A DNA stretch of 64,000 bases from Opisthorchis felineus (GCA_004794785.1 SJOL01008950.1:15513-79512); one strand, 5' to 3'; positions 34,836-46,700 are shown, counted from the stretch's first letter. A program made the numbers and translations. Notes: generated by a model not told the origin, from the sequence alone.

Positions 34836-36459
34836 CTGTAGGTAAAAAAAATACAAAGCCAACAGGACTCAGAGAATGAGTAGAAAAGGATCAAGCTAAC
34901 CCAATGACCTACAGTAAGACTGTACCGGCAGGACGATAGGAATGAGATATGAAGTTTTGTTAGCAGGTGAAATGCCTGTCAAATGCGCAATTAGCATACA
35001 CATCAGTCGACTGTCCGACTAACAGAAACTGCTGCCGCGAAGTTTCCGAATATGGAAGCTCAACTCTAACTGATAAGCTAACTTTTTTTAAGACAGACCA
35101 GACACATTCGAGAACTCATAACAGGGTAGCTGTGGTTAATTGGCTACACCGAATAATGGGGACACAGATAACGTGTTCAGCGAGAACTTCGAAGGTTTAA
35201 GCAGCAAGGCGATTATTTGTTTGCAAGTACCAAGGTCAAGGTACGCCGCTGGTCGGAAACACACCCCGTGAGTGGAACAGTTTCGAACTCAAAGAGGCAT
35301 ATAATCAACAATTTCGGAATTCCACGTAGTCTCCCTGGATGCTGGTGTTAGTAAGCTGAAGTGAGACGGAGACAATCGGGTGACGGTTTTTGGTTTGACG
35401 AGAGCACCTTGATCATTGAAAGCTAAATGACGAGCAGATACTCACAAGAGGTGAAGACAACCATGTGATCTGGATACGTCACAGGAGCGAGTGTCGCGGT
35501 TAAAGCTGGGTACGTTTGAGGTGGGACTGCAAACCAAATGTGTGAATCAATTAGTAACCGACAAACGTCTACGTCCACGAATTAGTGGAGGCTAGATCAG
35601 ACCTTGAGACAGTGCTTCCGGCTAAAGTCGACTCATCGATTCTGCTTCAGCTCATACTGACTCATTTCATATCAACTGGTTGCTTACGACGCTACTGTTA
35701 GGTGAGGAACGATCCTGGGTCCTTTCGGTTGCTCGAATAAACATCAGTTCAAAATAGTGGCGTGGCACCAACTTCCAGATATGCGTGCCATGTGTTCGCC
35801 GATAGACCCCGATCGGGGGAGGTAACGCCACACCGAGTCACGCGCGGATACGTCATAAAGAGTGGACGGCATACAGGAGGCCGTGTTAGGACAATCGGCA
35901 TACCGCAATAAAAAAAATAACGGCAAACAGTTAAATCCCGCACTCTGTGCAAAATCTGACTGGTGGTCCACACCGCCTCTTTTAGAGCACACTCAAACGT
36001 CTACCTAATATCAGTATTCAGGGGTTTGCATAAAGGCTGTCAAGGAAGGTCCGTTTGGCCTATTGCAGAAGTGTACCACCGAAAAGCTCAATGTGCTTTG
36101 TGGGTATCTGCAGACTTAAGAAAAATGACTAGACACTTGCAGGTGTTTGTCACAGATTTGTGATATGCATCATGCGCAAGTTAAACCCGGATTACACACG
36201 TGTGAGGTTACACTGTGGCCAAGTTTTGACTTGCTACGGACCATCTGACGGCGGTCACTTGTTGCATCGTCACAGGCTAGCCGACGCACACAGAGGCCAA
36301 CCACCAGGAACGATGTCAACACGTACAGATGAGGCTTCATACGCAATCTTAGAACCAGCCAGCCAGGCGGACGACATACTCCTAGGAAAGCTGCTGACAA
36401 TTGCCATACCAAAATTTATCGATTATTCCAAACAGAGCCGTAAGTTAGGAAAAACTCAC
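34836..36459 (-). other. RSF1 intron
   Basis: 1,624 bases between a GTGAGT donor (starting at 36459) and the acceptor ending at 34836. The exon phases on either side match. No nested element was recognised; open frames inside are short. Confidence 0.65.
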
Positions 36460-38451
36460 TTCGGGCGATGAAGGACCTCGCCAGATGCTTCGTTTTCACT
36501 TTCTTCGAATTGAGGTATTGGTCTTCTCCGTTTTCGAAGACGATTTTGATGGCGAGAAGACCTGACGGATCGGTTTCTTCTCTTGCGGGTACGACGGGCA
36601 GCACAAAGCCAGCTATTGTCACTACTAGTAGCACCGGAACTACCAAATTCCTCGCCTTCCAGTTCGGATACCTCACTTGATATACCAGAGGGAGGTTTGA
36701 AGTCGGTATCATCGTCGCCACTACCACGATGGCTTTTCCCGTCCACTTCTGATTCATCCGATGAGCTAGAGAGCTGACCGCCCAATCGGCGTCGTCTGGA
36801 CCTCGGTTTGCTAGGTTTCCAGTCTTTCCAATCTGGACCGAGAATGTTTGATAAGTCCTTCCCACGAGAACGCCCACCTGGACGTTCGGCAGGCTCCTGC
36901 ACACAAGCCTCATTACCAGATGCATCGGATGCGTTCGTTTTACGACTCTTTCGAAGGAACTTTTCTTGTTGATACTTTTCGTCCTCCTCCAGGACTTCAT
37001 CAAGGTGTTTGAATGCTTCTGAAAGATTATAGTGCGCCTGTCGTTTTCTTGTTGAGCGTGGAGCGGGGACGGGTGGAGATTCAGCCGAGGAGTCAGATGA
37101 AGAAGAGTATGTCGTCACCTCACTTTCTGAATTGGAATCAAGTCGTACCGTTCGTCGGCTCCGAGCTGTTTGTGGAAATCGAGTGCTCGGCTTAACCCTC
37201 CTCACTCGCCGATTGCGTTGTGAATGATCTTCGTCGTCGCTAGAAGCAGTAAAACTTTCTGCCCCGCTGCTTGGGTCTTCGGATAGTCCATCTGACGAGT
37301 CCGATTCTCGGTATATAATGTTTTGTCTCGATCGATTCCTTGCCCGACTTACTTTATCAACGCTTCCATCGTCCTCCTCTGCCAATATGTTGGTCATGCT
37401 GATATTGACGTAGTTCAGTCGTTCTTGCATTCGCTTGAAAAGAGTTTGTTTCTTTTGCTCTGCATCAACTGCATCTGCACATTCTGCTAGAGCAGATACC
37501 AAGGTGGCGTGCTGACAACGCGGGCAAAACCAATCCCCCTCAGGAATGATGAGCAGCGGCGGACGCAAACACATTGCATGATGCCCAAGATCACAACGGT
37601 CACACAGCAACATCCATTCCGGCAAATGGCAGCGAAAGCATACCTGACATGGAGACTCCTGTTCGGGTACTAGGTGACCTGCACCTATGCTGCTCAGCTT
37701 CCGCTGTAGACGTTTCTGTCTAGCTAGATTGCGCCCTTGTGTAAGACTGTCAGCGTCACTATCGGAGCCGATATCGTCTGGATCGAAATCACTTTCAGGC
37801 TTGTCATTCCAGTCTGAAGTGCTATTCGCCTTCTTTGCACGTCGTGCATCTGAATCGCTACTCTCAGCAAATTGCTGTTGTAAAGCATGCTCGAAAGTGT
37901 CATCTTCATCAAACGATTCGCTAGAAGAGGACGAGCAGAGCCAGGGGTTAGAGCGACTGCCATCTTTCCGACGGCGCCTTCTCTTTTTTTTCTTGCGTCT
38001 CTGCTTACTTTCAGTGTTGTGGTTGCCTGAAGCGGTGCCGATATCACCAGGTACCTGCGGAAGCTTGGATTTGGACCCACGCATTCTAGAATGCTTCGAC
38101 AAAACAATTTTATTTCCTTCTTTGGTGTGTACCTCTTGTGGCTTGGTCGCCGTCGCGCTCGAACGACTTCGTTTAGGTTGCAGGGTTTCCATCGTTAAAA
38201 ATTCGACCGGTTTTCTTTGGCGACCACTACGCCTAACTTCGGTAGAGTCATTTCCATTTGGCTTGACCTTAGCTGTGCGCTTATTCGACTGGCATTTCTT
38301 ACTGTTCTCTGTCGGCTGGGTACATTCACCATTGATGACCTTTCCGTCTGTTGTGCTCTCATCATCACCTGGAGGCTGAGGATCCGCTTTTACGGAGTGG
38401 ATATTGTCTAGAGAGTTCTCCTCAGCTTTTTCTCCAACAGGACTTTCTGAA
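36460..38451 (-). CDS. RSF1: RSF1-like remodelling factor, PHD-finger exon
   Basis: This large coding exon has 664 codons, with no stop over 2 kb. It begins after the acceptor TGTATTTTAG and ends at AA|GTGAGT. A PHD finger at about 37515-37649 has the full Cys4-His-Cys3 set (CQVC, CDRC, H..C, CPRC) and is very close to the RSF1 finger: LPEWMLLCDRCD, CLRPPLLIIPEGDWFCPRCQ. RSF1-like sequence continues after the finger with RMQERLNYVNISMTNI, and further on RGKDLSNILG. Around these are long Ser/Asp/Glu-rich tracts, a lysine/arginine run (KKKKRRRRRK) and RRSGRQRKP, as expected of a nuclear histone-binding protein. In the family, PHD fingers read histone tails and the protein targets the ISWI ATPase for chromatin assembly. 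This is the best-supported exon of the gene. Confidence 0.9.
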
Positions 38452-41265
38452 CTAAAATACAGCAAAATTAACAGAAAGTAGTGTTAGGTGAGATTGTGCA
38501 CACCAGATGGAGGAAATACAGAGACAGGCTCGAAGCAAACTCCCTTCTTTGGCCTGAGCAACCAGAAGGTAACATGTAACCACGCAGTTTAGTAGCAGAG
38601 AATAGTCTCCTTAATTTATCAGCTCCAAATTCAATTACTGCCCATGCGAATACCATCCAGTCTGTTTGTAGCTCCAAGTAGTTAGCGTCGATTCCTGACC
38701 CTATACCCAAAAGAACGGAGCCTACACATGCGCTACTAATACAGAGGGATCCTCTCAACGTAGCAGCGTTCAAAGTCTGTACTCTTTGTCAGATAGGTCA
38801 ACAGACCTCCCTTGCTCAAACCCTTTTCCTCTTTAAAAACCTGTGTATTGTGCCTCCGAAACAAGCATACGGGAGCCTACTACAGTAATGCATCTGTACA
38901 CGATCCAACATAGCCCGCTTCATTCATGGTTTACTGTCCGAGTGTCAGGTGATCTGGAAACAGTGACCCATCGTCTTAAATGTGTGAGTATCGCTTTGAG
39001 TGCGGATGACAAACTGCACGGATATCAGCATTCTGGCGGAATCCTCGGCGAAAGACTTGGTGTAGGCGTCCCAGAATCGACAACGGTGATCACTTCCCAA
39101 AACTATGCGCTGATTACCATCTATTTACGGCAAGCACAAACTTAAGCACAAACATGGGTGTCGCGTCACCTGGCGCCCTTCAAACCATGGCCAATAGAAT
39201 ACTCATAATGATCACATGGCAGGTGGCTATAGATGACGATTTCGTGTCCAAGACTGTGGCTTTTATCGGGCACGTATGATGAGTTAGATCATGCTCTGAT
39301 TCTTGTCTGGGTTGCGGCACATTCTCCAACGACCAAGAAAATCACTTATCATTATGAAAATTACTGGCTGCATGATTCGGTCACCAAGTTACGAACATGA
39401 AACAGGCCGGTCTGCCAAATAAAGACTCGCTAGAAATCCGAAACTCTGTGAATTCTAACCTCCATGTGCGCCTCAAAATGAGGTCACAGCCCAATTTAAG
39501 TAACACCTCACAGCGATACATGTCCCTGACAGAGTAAGCTGGTCCAACCGGAGAAGAGCTCGGTGACCACGCGACCTTTGTTGATCTGACTCCAAGGTGC
39601 TTCTTGTTTCTTGGTGTGCTAATCCTATATTTCTCTCTTTACGTACTCCAGTTGAGATATTGGTCCTTTGCACGTAGTGATGCGTAAATGGGATGCAGTT
39701 CATGCATCGGTTGGTCGAGTCCATCGTGGAGTACCAGACTTCCAGAAATTCCCTTCCTTGTCTCGCGTTTCCGTGTGCCAAGATTTTTGCGTTTTCCAGA
39801 CTGAATTTTTGACCTTGGTTTTCATGTATGGATATCAAGGATAGGGGCTCATGTCTTCTGGAAGCATGGCACTCCACAACGGACTTGACCAACCGATGAA
39901 TTGAACTAGATCCAATTTACGCATCACTACGTGCAAAGGACCAATATCACAACTGGAGTATGTAAAGAGAGACAAATATGGGATTAACAAACCAAGAAAC
40001 AAGAAACGCCTCGGAGTCAGATCAACAAAGGTTACAAACTGGAACGCAGAGGCGTTAAGGAAAAAGGTCACCCCAACACCGACCAGATTGCGAGAGCAGG
40101 ATAGGCCAAGCTCAAAGGTCACGTGGTCACAGATCAATCAGGACGCAGGATAACAGAGCGACCAATTTAAGCGCCCGACCGAACAACCAATCCTGATCGA
40201 ACGTCAACCCCGGCTAGCAGCACGTACAGTAACACACGCAACAATACTCAACGCACAACCACCTACCCATCGCTACGCTCCCTAACAACGCACTGATGTT
40301 ACCCTGATTGGTGATGAAACGTTTGCAATCGAAGTGCCCAGCTCAGCGAACAAACCAACAACCATATAGACATGTCTGAATCCAAAGGCGTCACTAATTG
40401 GAGTGCCCAGTTCTAAGTGTCACTCATTCAAGTGAAACGTATCGTAAACTACACGGTTACAGAAAGCTCCTGCTGTCATTTGGATAGGCAATGGTGCCCA
40501 ACAGATATTAGCATCTGCAATTCGTCAAGCCAAGCCTTGTTGCCGGACTTCCAGCAGACACAGGGATGTCATGCAATAAACAGAGGATCAGGAAACGAAA
40601 CTCACCAACCGTATTTCCTTATGCTTGCATTCTGACACGGCCCTCCCGACACTAGAACCTGCTATTCTGTAGTTTCGTGGTCGTGTGATAGAAAAGGTCC
40701 TGAAGCTGTTTTCGTGCATATTCGACCCGTTACACATTAAGGATCACCTCGCATCAAGATCTAAACGATACTGGCCGACTCTATGGCGCAAGCTGAATGC
40801 AGAAGACACGCCACAGTATGTACAGTTGGAACAAGCAGACAGTGTCTTATCGAGCGGGACGTTCTTCCCCAATTAGATTCAGTAGCAGCGAAATCGCTCT
40901 TCACGAGTGAACTTTCGGTCGCACGTGAAACCACTGTATGGCTCTGCTAGGTTTGGTCCATGCGAGATAAAGGAAACGTAAGTGAGTGGCAATCCCTAGC
41001 TGAAAAAAAAATCAGAATCACGCAACGGCAAAAGAAGTCGTGCGTTATGATAAGGAAGCCGATTGGCTGTACACCAACTGCTCATTTACAGTATCTATCA
41101 TAGCAGCCTGACGAGGTTCCTCATCACTGCTATTTTGACGTGTCTGTAGGTATTGCGCTTGCACTAAAATGGACAACTAAAAAAACCACGCTCTTCTACT
41201 TGGAACCAGAACAATCAGTTCCACAGTTAAACTGACATAAAACGACACTATTAGTGGTTGTGTAC
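38452..41265 (-). other. RSF1 intron with a foldback element
   Basis: 2.8 kb between donor GTACAC (starting at 41265) and the acceptor ending at 38452. Exon phases agree (AG plus T gives a Ser codon). It contains the inverted repeat at 39574-40032 and otherwise unassigned DNA. Confidence 0.6.
39574..40032. repeat. Foldback inverted repeat
   Basis: The left arm, 39574-39747 (174 bp), is the reverse complement of the right arm, 39856-40032 (177 bp), with roughly 85 percent identity by eye. Both contain ACCTTTGTTGATCTGACTCC near the outer end and a TTGGTCCTTTGCACGTAGTG block in the middle. The spacer is 108 bp. There is no coding content that I recognise. It resembles a foldback or MITE-type element or a head-to-head pair of an unknown repeat. 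In the RSF1 pre-mRNA it would form a long hairpin. Confidence 0.75.
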
Positions 41266-41624
41266 CTCAGAGGTGATGCTTTGGTACATAGCTCCGTATT
41301 CTCTGTCTTTATTAACAGGTCAGATGATTTGACCGGGGCTGCCGATCCGTTAGTAACGGCTGGTACCGGTGTAGGTGGAGGCGTGCTGGGAGAGGGAGGA
41401 AATGGTTTCACCTCTCTGTCCATGACAGAACTTGCTGAATCCAATTGTTCCGACTCAGCTGTGGCGATACCGTTGTGAAGCAAAGCAGTTGCTATTGTCT
41501 CCAATAAGGAATTAGATGGAGTGCACTGGTGAACCAGAATGTCAGCCAACTTGGATTCCGGAGGACAAGCATCCTTGAGTTCGTGATGTAACTGGCGAAT
41601 TTCATCAGTTGTTTCGCAAACCAG
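41266..41624 (-). CDS. RSF1: RSF1-like remodelling factor, internal exon
   Basis: 359 bases, beginning directly after the acceptor TCTCACTTCTGCAG in phase 0 and ending AG|GTACAC in phase 2; both junctions fit the neighbouring exons. The first residues, LVCETTDEIRQLHHELKDA, align with the segment that follows the WHIM region of animal RSF1 (CIVRNRNELAETLALLK type). The remainder (about 119 codons in total) is low-complexity, with a proline-rich PPSPSTPPPTPVP stretch. No catalytic role is expected; it links the N-terminal DDT/WHIM region to the PHD half. Exon choice is inferred from the phases and the short RSF1-like start. Confidence 0.7.
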
Positions 41625-41680
41625 CTGCAGAAGTGAGAATAAAGGAAGATTTATGCATTAAAAAACATTCAGCTGTAGCA

Positions 41681-41852
41681 CCCGTTCGGTGCCTAGCTGC
41701 CATGCCATCCGAATGAAGGACGAGGGCTGGGATACTGCCAGGTTGCCCAAGCCTAGACAGGGGGGGGGGCGTCGATAGACAGAGTTCGGGTTCGAACCAC
41801 GGACCTTCCGGTCAGTAAATTCGCGCTCTAATCACTGAGCCATCTTGCCCCC
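41681..41852 (-). repeat. tRNA-derived SINE, copy C
   Basis: The best-preserved copy, inserted in an RSF1 intron. On the minus strand it has an A box TGGCTCAGTGATTAGAGCG (41842-41824), a B box GGTTCGAAC at about 41798-41790, a run of ten C, then CTGTCTAGGCTTGGGCAACC and a terminal GGCATGGCAGCTAGGCACCG. The tRNA-like head is about 75 bases long. Confidence 0.8.
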
Positions 41853-41982
41853 TTATTCATCATCCGTAGTAGTAAGTACGTGTCTTGTGTTGAATACCGG
41901 AACGAACAGAGCTAACGATGATAAGGACGATGTTTGAAACTGATATTGAAACATAAGTGACACGGACCTATAATTACATAAG

Positions 41983-42031
<49 letters not shown>
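41983..42031. repeat. (AT)n microsatellite
   Basis: About 48 bases of TA dinucleotides with a single C interruption at 41993, inside an RSF1 intron. Confidence 0.95.
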
Positions 42032-42032
<1 letters not shown>

Positions 42033-42469
42033 GCGTAATATGAAAATAACCCCCATTAACACTTTCGACCACTCGGGGTTTTAAGCCCAAAAAGATGCTA
42101 GAGGTGACTCTATGGGACTACTATTGTATGCGTGCTCACGAGTGTGGGCCACCAGACCACCTTTTTCATTGACTGTGCCTCGATTTTTCGCTTGTCCACA
42201 ATTAACAAACATGGGTATGTTGACGATTTTAGGGCTGTCTCCACCTGTCCATCCTCCCTCTTGTTCACACACCGGTTATGGTGCATTCAGGTGGATGTAC
42301 GTGTAGCTCAGCGCAAGCCGCAAGTGACATTGCCCATTACGTGCGGGGGTCTGTTCGTTTCGTTCGGTGCGACAGGCTAATCAGGAAACAAACGCTAGCC
42401 CACCACAATCTGGTGTTACACTGCCAACCTCGGGCTCTTGACCATAGGGCCATATGACCCATCCCTCTA

Positions 42470-42512
42470 TGCTCATCCGTTGAGTCCTAATGAGGACAAA
42501 AGGCCAGCGTAA
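42470..42512 (+). other. Possible remnant of a schistosome-type hammerhead
   Basis: The sequence CCGTTGAGTCC, loop TAATGA, GGAC, then AAAAGG has the layout CUGAUGA-stem II-GAAA with a four-base GTCC/GGAC stem II and a six-base loop. That geometry is like the hammerheads of schistosome Smalpha-type SINEs. CUGANGA has two changes and GAAA has lost its G, so it would not cleave. The resemblance could be chance. Confidence 0.25.
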
Positions 42513-42589
42513 ATGATCCGACTTCTTTCTCAATGGCACCCGGTTGAAGTATAGCCTTAAAGTCTAGGAGTTACCAGGTCGTGAGATGA

Positions 42590-43750
42590 ACTGTTTCACA
42601 TTTCAACAGTGCTCACCACCCTGACTAAGTCAACAGCTGTTTGAAAAATGCAATTTGTTGGAAACATTATTGTCTTCAACTGTACATCTCGTAAATAATA
42701 TACCATGGTTACAGCTATCACAGGTTCATTCGCCGACAATCTGGGAAAATAGTCACATTGAAGGCAGTAGTTGGGATAAATGAAGCGTGAATATAGGGAT
42801 GACAGTGAACTTTTCATTGCGAGGATGGGGACGGGAGACCATACACTAAAGGCAACAGCCTGGAAGCATACGCGCCATTGAACACGCGACTGAGCCATGT
42901 CTGTCAGTACCTCTAACCAGTGATGTGTACCGTTCCTTGGTTTCCATCCAAGAAGACAGCAATGACTAACACAGCTGAGTTTACTGCTAATCGTTTTCAT
43001 ACTTACCCATCAAGTCATTGCTTGACCGCTCATGGAGTGATAAGACCTACCAAGTGGTCGTGCGAAAACCGTTCTCCGAAGAGGTCAATCGACTGGCATA
43101 GGGGAAACGTGACCAAGCCAGTGCAACCTATGGAATGTGATCAGTTCATCTTACATTGACGAGTTACTCCCTCCAAAAACATTCGACGTACTTCAGCACT
43201 ACTGAAGTTTGGTGTTCTCACCAGACTCGGGACCGAAGACACTAATGGTCAAACACTGAAAGTATTTAACGCCCTTAACTGGCAGCGGCCAGGTTTTTGG
43301 CCCAGATAACAGTATGGAGTGCACCAGGCGAGGTGGTTCCACGTGTGCGACATATGACCAAAGCCACGAGTTCCTTCCCGATTCGAATGAAAATATCGTC
43401 TTCAGCTAAACCACAGAGAATGATGCAACTACATAGGTGGAAGAATTTGTCTGCTAACTCACTCAGCTCACCCGCTCAACCGGGCTTGCAGCAGCACTTT
43501 ACACTTTGCAGGCGTGAAGCACATCAAATTGTGAGGCAGAATCATTTAGGTTATCTAATACTGTTTGCATTACGATGGCACAAGATGCAAGAGTGGCTAT
43601 GACCCCCGAGTACGAACGCCTTAGGAGCGTTTCGATAGCATAGGCAGTAGAGGATGGGAGTGAGTCTTCCGTGATCATATCGATGACGAAGTCAAAGAGG
43701 AAAGAGGGAAAAGGATGCTCACTAGTAGTCAAGCCTCCAGACGAATTCAT
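42590..43750 (-). mobile_element. RTE-type LINE relic in an RSF1 intron
   Basis: Minus-strand frames read as the 3' half of an RTE-clade ORF. At 43740-43660 comes PFPSFLFDFVIDMITEDSLPS (from the GCPLSPFLFNFVID block). IVMQTVLDNLNDSASQF is at 43580-43530 and a thumb segment with LADKFFHL..C at about 43470-43400. At 43150-42880 the C-terminal domain is legible: LHWLGHVSPMP near 43110, then a degenerate stretch, and LSCVSHCCLLGWKPRNGTHH..EVLTDMAQSRVQWRVC at about 42970-42860. Stops and frameshifts are frequent. The orientation is the same as RSF1. Confidence 0.75.
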
Positions 43751-43784
43751 GGAATAGACAATGATAATCGTTAGGCTGTAACAT

Positions 43785-43932
43785 TCTTTCGGTGCCTAGT
43801 TGACACGCTACTCGAAGCACGAGGGTTGAGATACTGCCAGATTAGACAAGAGCAGTCGAGATGCCGGAGTTGGGTTTGAAACACGAAACTTCCAGGCCGT
43901 AAGTTCGCGCCTAAATCACCAAGATTCCTCGA
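43785..43932 (-). repeat. tRNA-derived SINE, copy D
   Basis: On the minus strand an A-box-like GGTGATTTAGGCGCG (43920-43906) is followed by a B-box-like GTTTCAAACCC (43882-43872). The body is reduced, with CTGGCAGTATCTCAACCCTCG and an end near TAGGCACCGAAAG. It lies within 40 bases of the RTE relic. Confidence 0.7.
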
Positions 43933-44315
43933 GCTGATTGGACGAACCAACAGTCTGCTCCAGTTCTCGGGGATATAATCTTCGACATTATTAGAGGCAA
44001 TAAGAAATCCATGTTGTAAAAACGACATTGCTGAATAGGTCACCGTATGCTGAAACATGGGAGCTGACCCAACAACGAACTGCTTGGTCTGTGGTGTATA
44101 GTCAAGAAGAGATTACAGGGGTTATACAAACACATACATCCTAAATATTTACAGGGAAAAATTGGGGAAAAGAATTTGGGGAGCTGTACGAACAGTGGTC
44201 AAGAACCAGAGTCCAAACTTCCGTAACTTGTAGTCACCTTACCACAGCGAACCATGAACGGTACAGAGATATGTGCTACAAATAGGAGAGAAAAGACCGC
44301 CAATGAAAAGCCTAC

Positions 44316-44761
44316 CCGTATTTTCTCATGTTCCGCTTCTTCACGATAAAGAAGCACGTTTACTTCGGAGTCCTTCAATAACCAGTAATTTCTTCCCCAA
44401 ACATCCGTACCAAGTGGTCGAAACCTCAAATCAACTGCCGATCGCAGATTCACCTTTTCTTTGAAAGCCTGGTTTCGATCAAACTGTGTCTCGAGAAGTA
44501 GCAACAGCATTTTGGTTCGGATAGGAAAATCCAAGTCATAATAGACAAGAGGAGGTGTGCACACAGATTTTCGGTTGGCAGCCGTTGAAGGATTACCGGA
44601 ACCACGCTGTAGCAAATCTCCCGCCAGAAGCAAATCTTCCGCATCATTCGCATGAATTTGCAAAAACCGCCCCAAGACAGGTTCCCAGCGTTCAGGTCGG
44701 GCACGATATTTGAGCTTGTTAAGTAGCTTTATGTGCAGGGTTTCCCATTTTTTCCAATTTG
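44316..44761 (-). CDS. RSF1: RSF1-like remodelling factor, DDT/WHIM-type exon
   Basis: An open minus-strand exon of about 148 codons ends at CGG|GTAGGC (phase 0), which joins in frame to the exon starting at 41624. It aligns with the N-terminal region of RSF1: ETLHIKLLNKLKYRARPERW (DDT-type helix region), then RTKMLLLLLETQFDRNQAFKEK and LRFRPLGTDVWGRNYWLL, the WHIM motif. In ISWI-family complexes this region contacts the ATPase. The acceptor TTTATCCGACTTTCCAG (exon from 44761) is the simplest choice, but another AG at about 44834 would add some 24 codons. The preceding exon or exons, which should hold the start codon and first DDT helix, were not found between here and 49 kb. Confidence 0.75.
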
Positions 44762-45784
44762 CTGGAAAGTCGGATAAAAACGTTGATGAAATAACAGAAG
44801 AGTAGCAGGCAACGTACAATGAGACTTCTGTTGGATGAGTCAGATAGAAAAAGCCGAACAGCCAATGGCAAACTGAAAGGCTTTTTGGATACCTGATGTC
44901 CCAGTGTTCTAATGGTTGTACTAGATGGTCATGAACTCACACAGATATGATGAATAAAAGCAGTTTTGAGATCACTGGACAAACTGATCGTGAGAGCAGA
45001 CTCCTACTAACTGCTGGGCCTAGACATCACAATCCATTGCAGTCAGATGGTTATACCGCTTGAAGCACTGTGAACGTGAAGTTTGTGACAGCAAAAAACC
45101 GCATATCCTGTGTGTCGTCTCCCATGTATATGTTTCGGAAACGCGAGCTGCTAAAGCCCAAGCGGGCAACTCGGCTCCAGAGGTGTCCACAGGCGGGTGC
45201 GAGATAACACAACGGCACCCAATGTACATAGTTGCAGTAGTGCTGAAATAGTTAGTGCAAAGCTCAAAATGATCTTCTTCAATACTGATACGTTTTATAT
45301 CCAAAATGAGCACATGCCATCCCTCCGGTGCGTGCTTCCCATACGCAGAAACACCCAATGACTGGGAATGATTCTAATCTCGTGACTCATTTTCAGTCAG
45401 CCACAGGCGGTTTGCTGGGAGTCGAATAAGGTGCTGAACGCAAGTCCTTGGCGCCGACGTAGATCTGGAGGAATGGGATGAGCGAATGAACATGCAGAGG
45501 TCTATAGCAGGCCACTAGTAGGCCTCAACATGGTGACATAACAATGAGCGAAAGTACTGGTTCATCACTGAAAATAGGCATACGTGCGCATGTACATATA
45601 CATAACCGCAGCGCCTTGCGGGAAACCCTGAGAAACACAAAAAGTGACCTTCATACGAAGGGATAAGTTTGTGGTAATCCACTAGCTGTTCGCTGTCTAG
45701 TGTGAATGTCAACTGGAGGCGGAGTATATCATGAGGTTGCGTAAACACCAGATTTCAAACGTAAACAGAAAAACAACGCCAAGT
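44762..45784. other. Upstream RSF1 intron or flank, no exon found
   Basis: I searched the minus strand for the first DDT helix of RSF1 (FLERYG..L-type) and saw none. Open frames such as 45020-45358 show no similarity to anything I know. Confidence 0.4.
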
Positions 45785-46700
45785 TTTACCCCTTAAAAGT
45801 AGCAAAACACCAGGCCTGGACGGCTCACATCCCACATTCTTCAAGGAGGACAACGAAATATCGATAACCACCCCTTCAAAACTAGTAGGAACCATATGGA
45901 ATCAAGACGGGATGCCAATTAAATGCAGTGCACACGTCACAATAATTTGCTTTAAGAAGAGCGCGAGAAGCTCTTCGAAAAGCGATCGTGGCATCTCTGG
46001 TAGTCTTGACGTGCAAAGTGCTCTAACATTGTTTTATAAGGATCAATTACTGAGAGTCAGATCCTTCAGAACGAACCTGCGTGAGGGCTGTCTCCGACTA
46101 CGTCGACCGACAATGTCTTCCGACAAAAAGTGCCCTATGTGAGGCTTTGTCTCTTCTGGAAGCTTCATACAAATTCTCACGAACACGTACGAGCTTGCAA
46201 AAAGCTCGCACTCGAGCTAACCACGTGTTGCTGTCCTCTAGCACCCTTGGTCTACAACTTCGACAGGGACATGTTACCCGAATCGTCCTTACCCGACTTT
46301 AACATTTCAGGGTCCGAAACGCTACCGGGGAGTCCGCTAACAGAAACTGACTACGATGAGGGTGTTTTTCATCTTGGGTACAAACAGAAAGACACAAATT
46401 CCTTAGATAACTATTTCGATCACGTGGTTTGGCGTGCGCTTAAGATTCGTCAAGTGTGAATTGCTACTGCGAACCTAAACCGATTGTTAGCAGATGGACA
46501 ACCGATGAAGCGGATGAATTCACCTGCGCCGGCGGCCGCATAAGGCCCGGGAAGCGAGATTGGCTCTCGGATCGGAAAGGCCAAGGCCTTTGCCATTTGA
46601 CGTCTATGGGCCGCCGAGAAACCAGCTGGTCTATCCACGGTAGAGTTTACAACGATGTAGTGTGGCCTATACAGCTTTTCGACCGAAAGAGCAGCTGAAA
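45785..46700 (+). mobile_element. RTE-type LINE fragments on the plus strand
   Basis: At 45785-46000 the plus strand reads LKSSKTPGLDGSHPTFFKED, KLVGTIWNQDGMPIKCSAHV and ICFKKSARSS, the region just before the reverse transcriptase palm. At 46545-46690 a thumb remnant reads RIGKAKAFA, then in the next frame HLTSMGRRETSWSIHGRVYN. The palm that should lie between is missing; 46081-46459 instead holds two unassigned open frames. The relic is opposite in strand to the RSF1 and RTE copies nearby. Confidence 0.5.
46081..46459 (+). other. Unclassified overlapping open frames
   Basis: A 109-codon frame (46130-46459) overlaps a 73-codon frame (46081-46302). The longer one ends with an acidic, polar segment (TDYDEGVFHLGYKQKD) preceded by an acceptor-like TTTAACATTTCAG at about 46293-46305. 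It could be part of an exon, an insertion in the RTE relic, or chance. Confidence 0.2.

Noticed and set aside
37687..38379. A 230-codon plus-strand open frame
   Set aside because: It is the reverse shadow of the Ser/acidic-rich RSF1 exon; the serine-rich codons leave the other strand open.
41983..42031. Telomeric or centromeric satellite
   Set aside because: It is a simple AT microsatellite of about 48 bases and no satellite array is seen around it.
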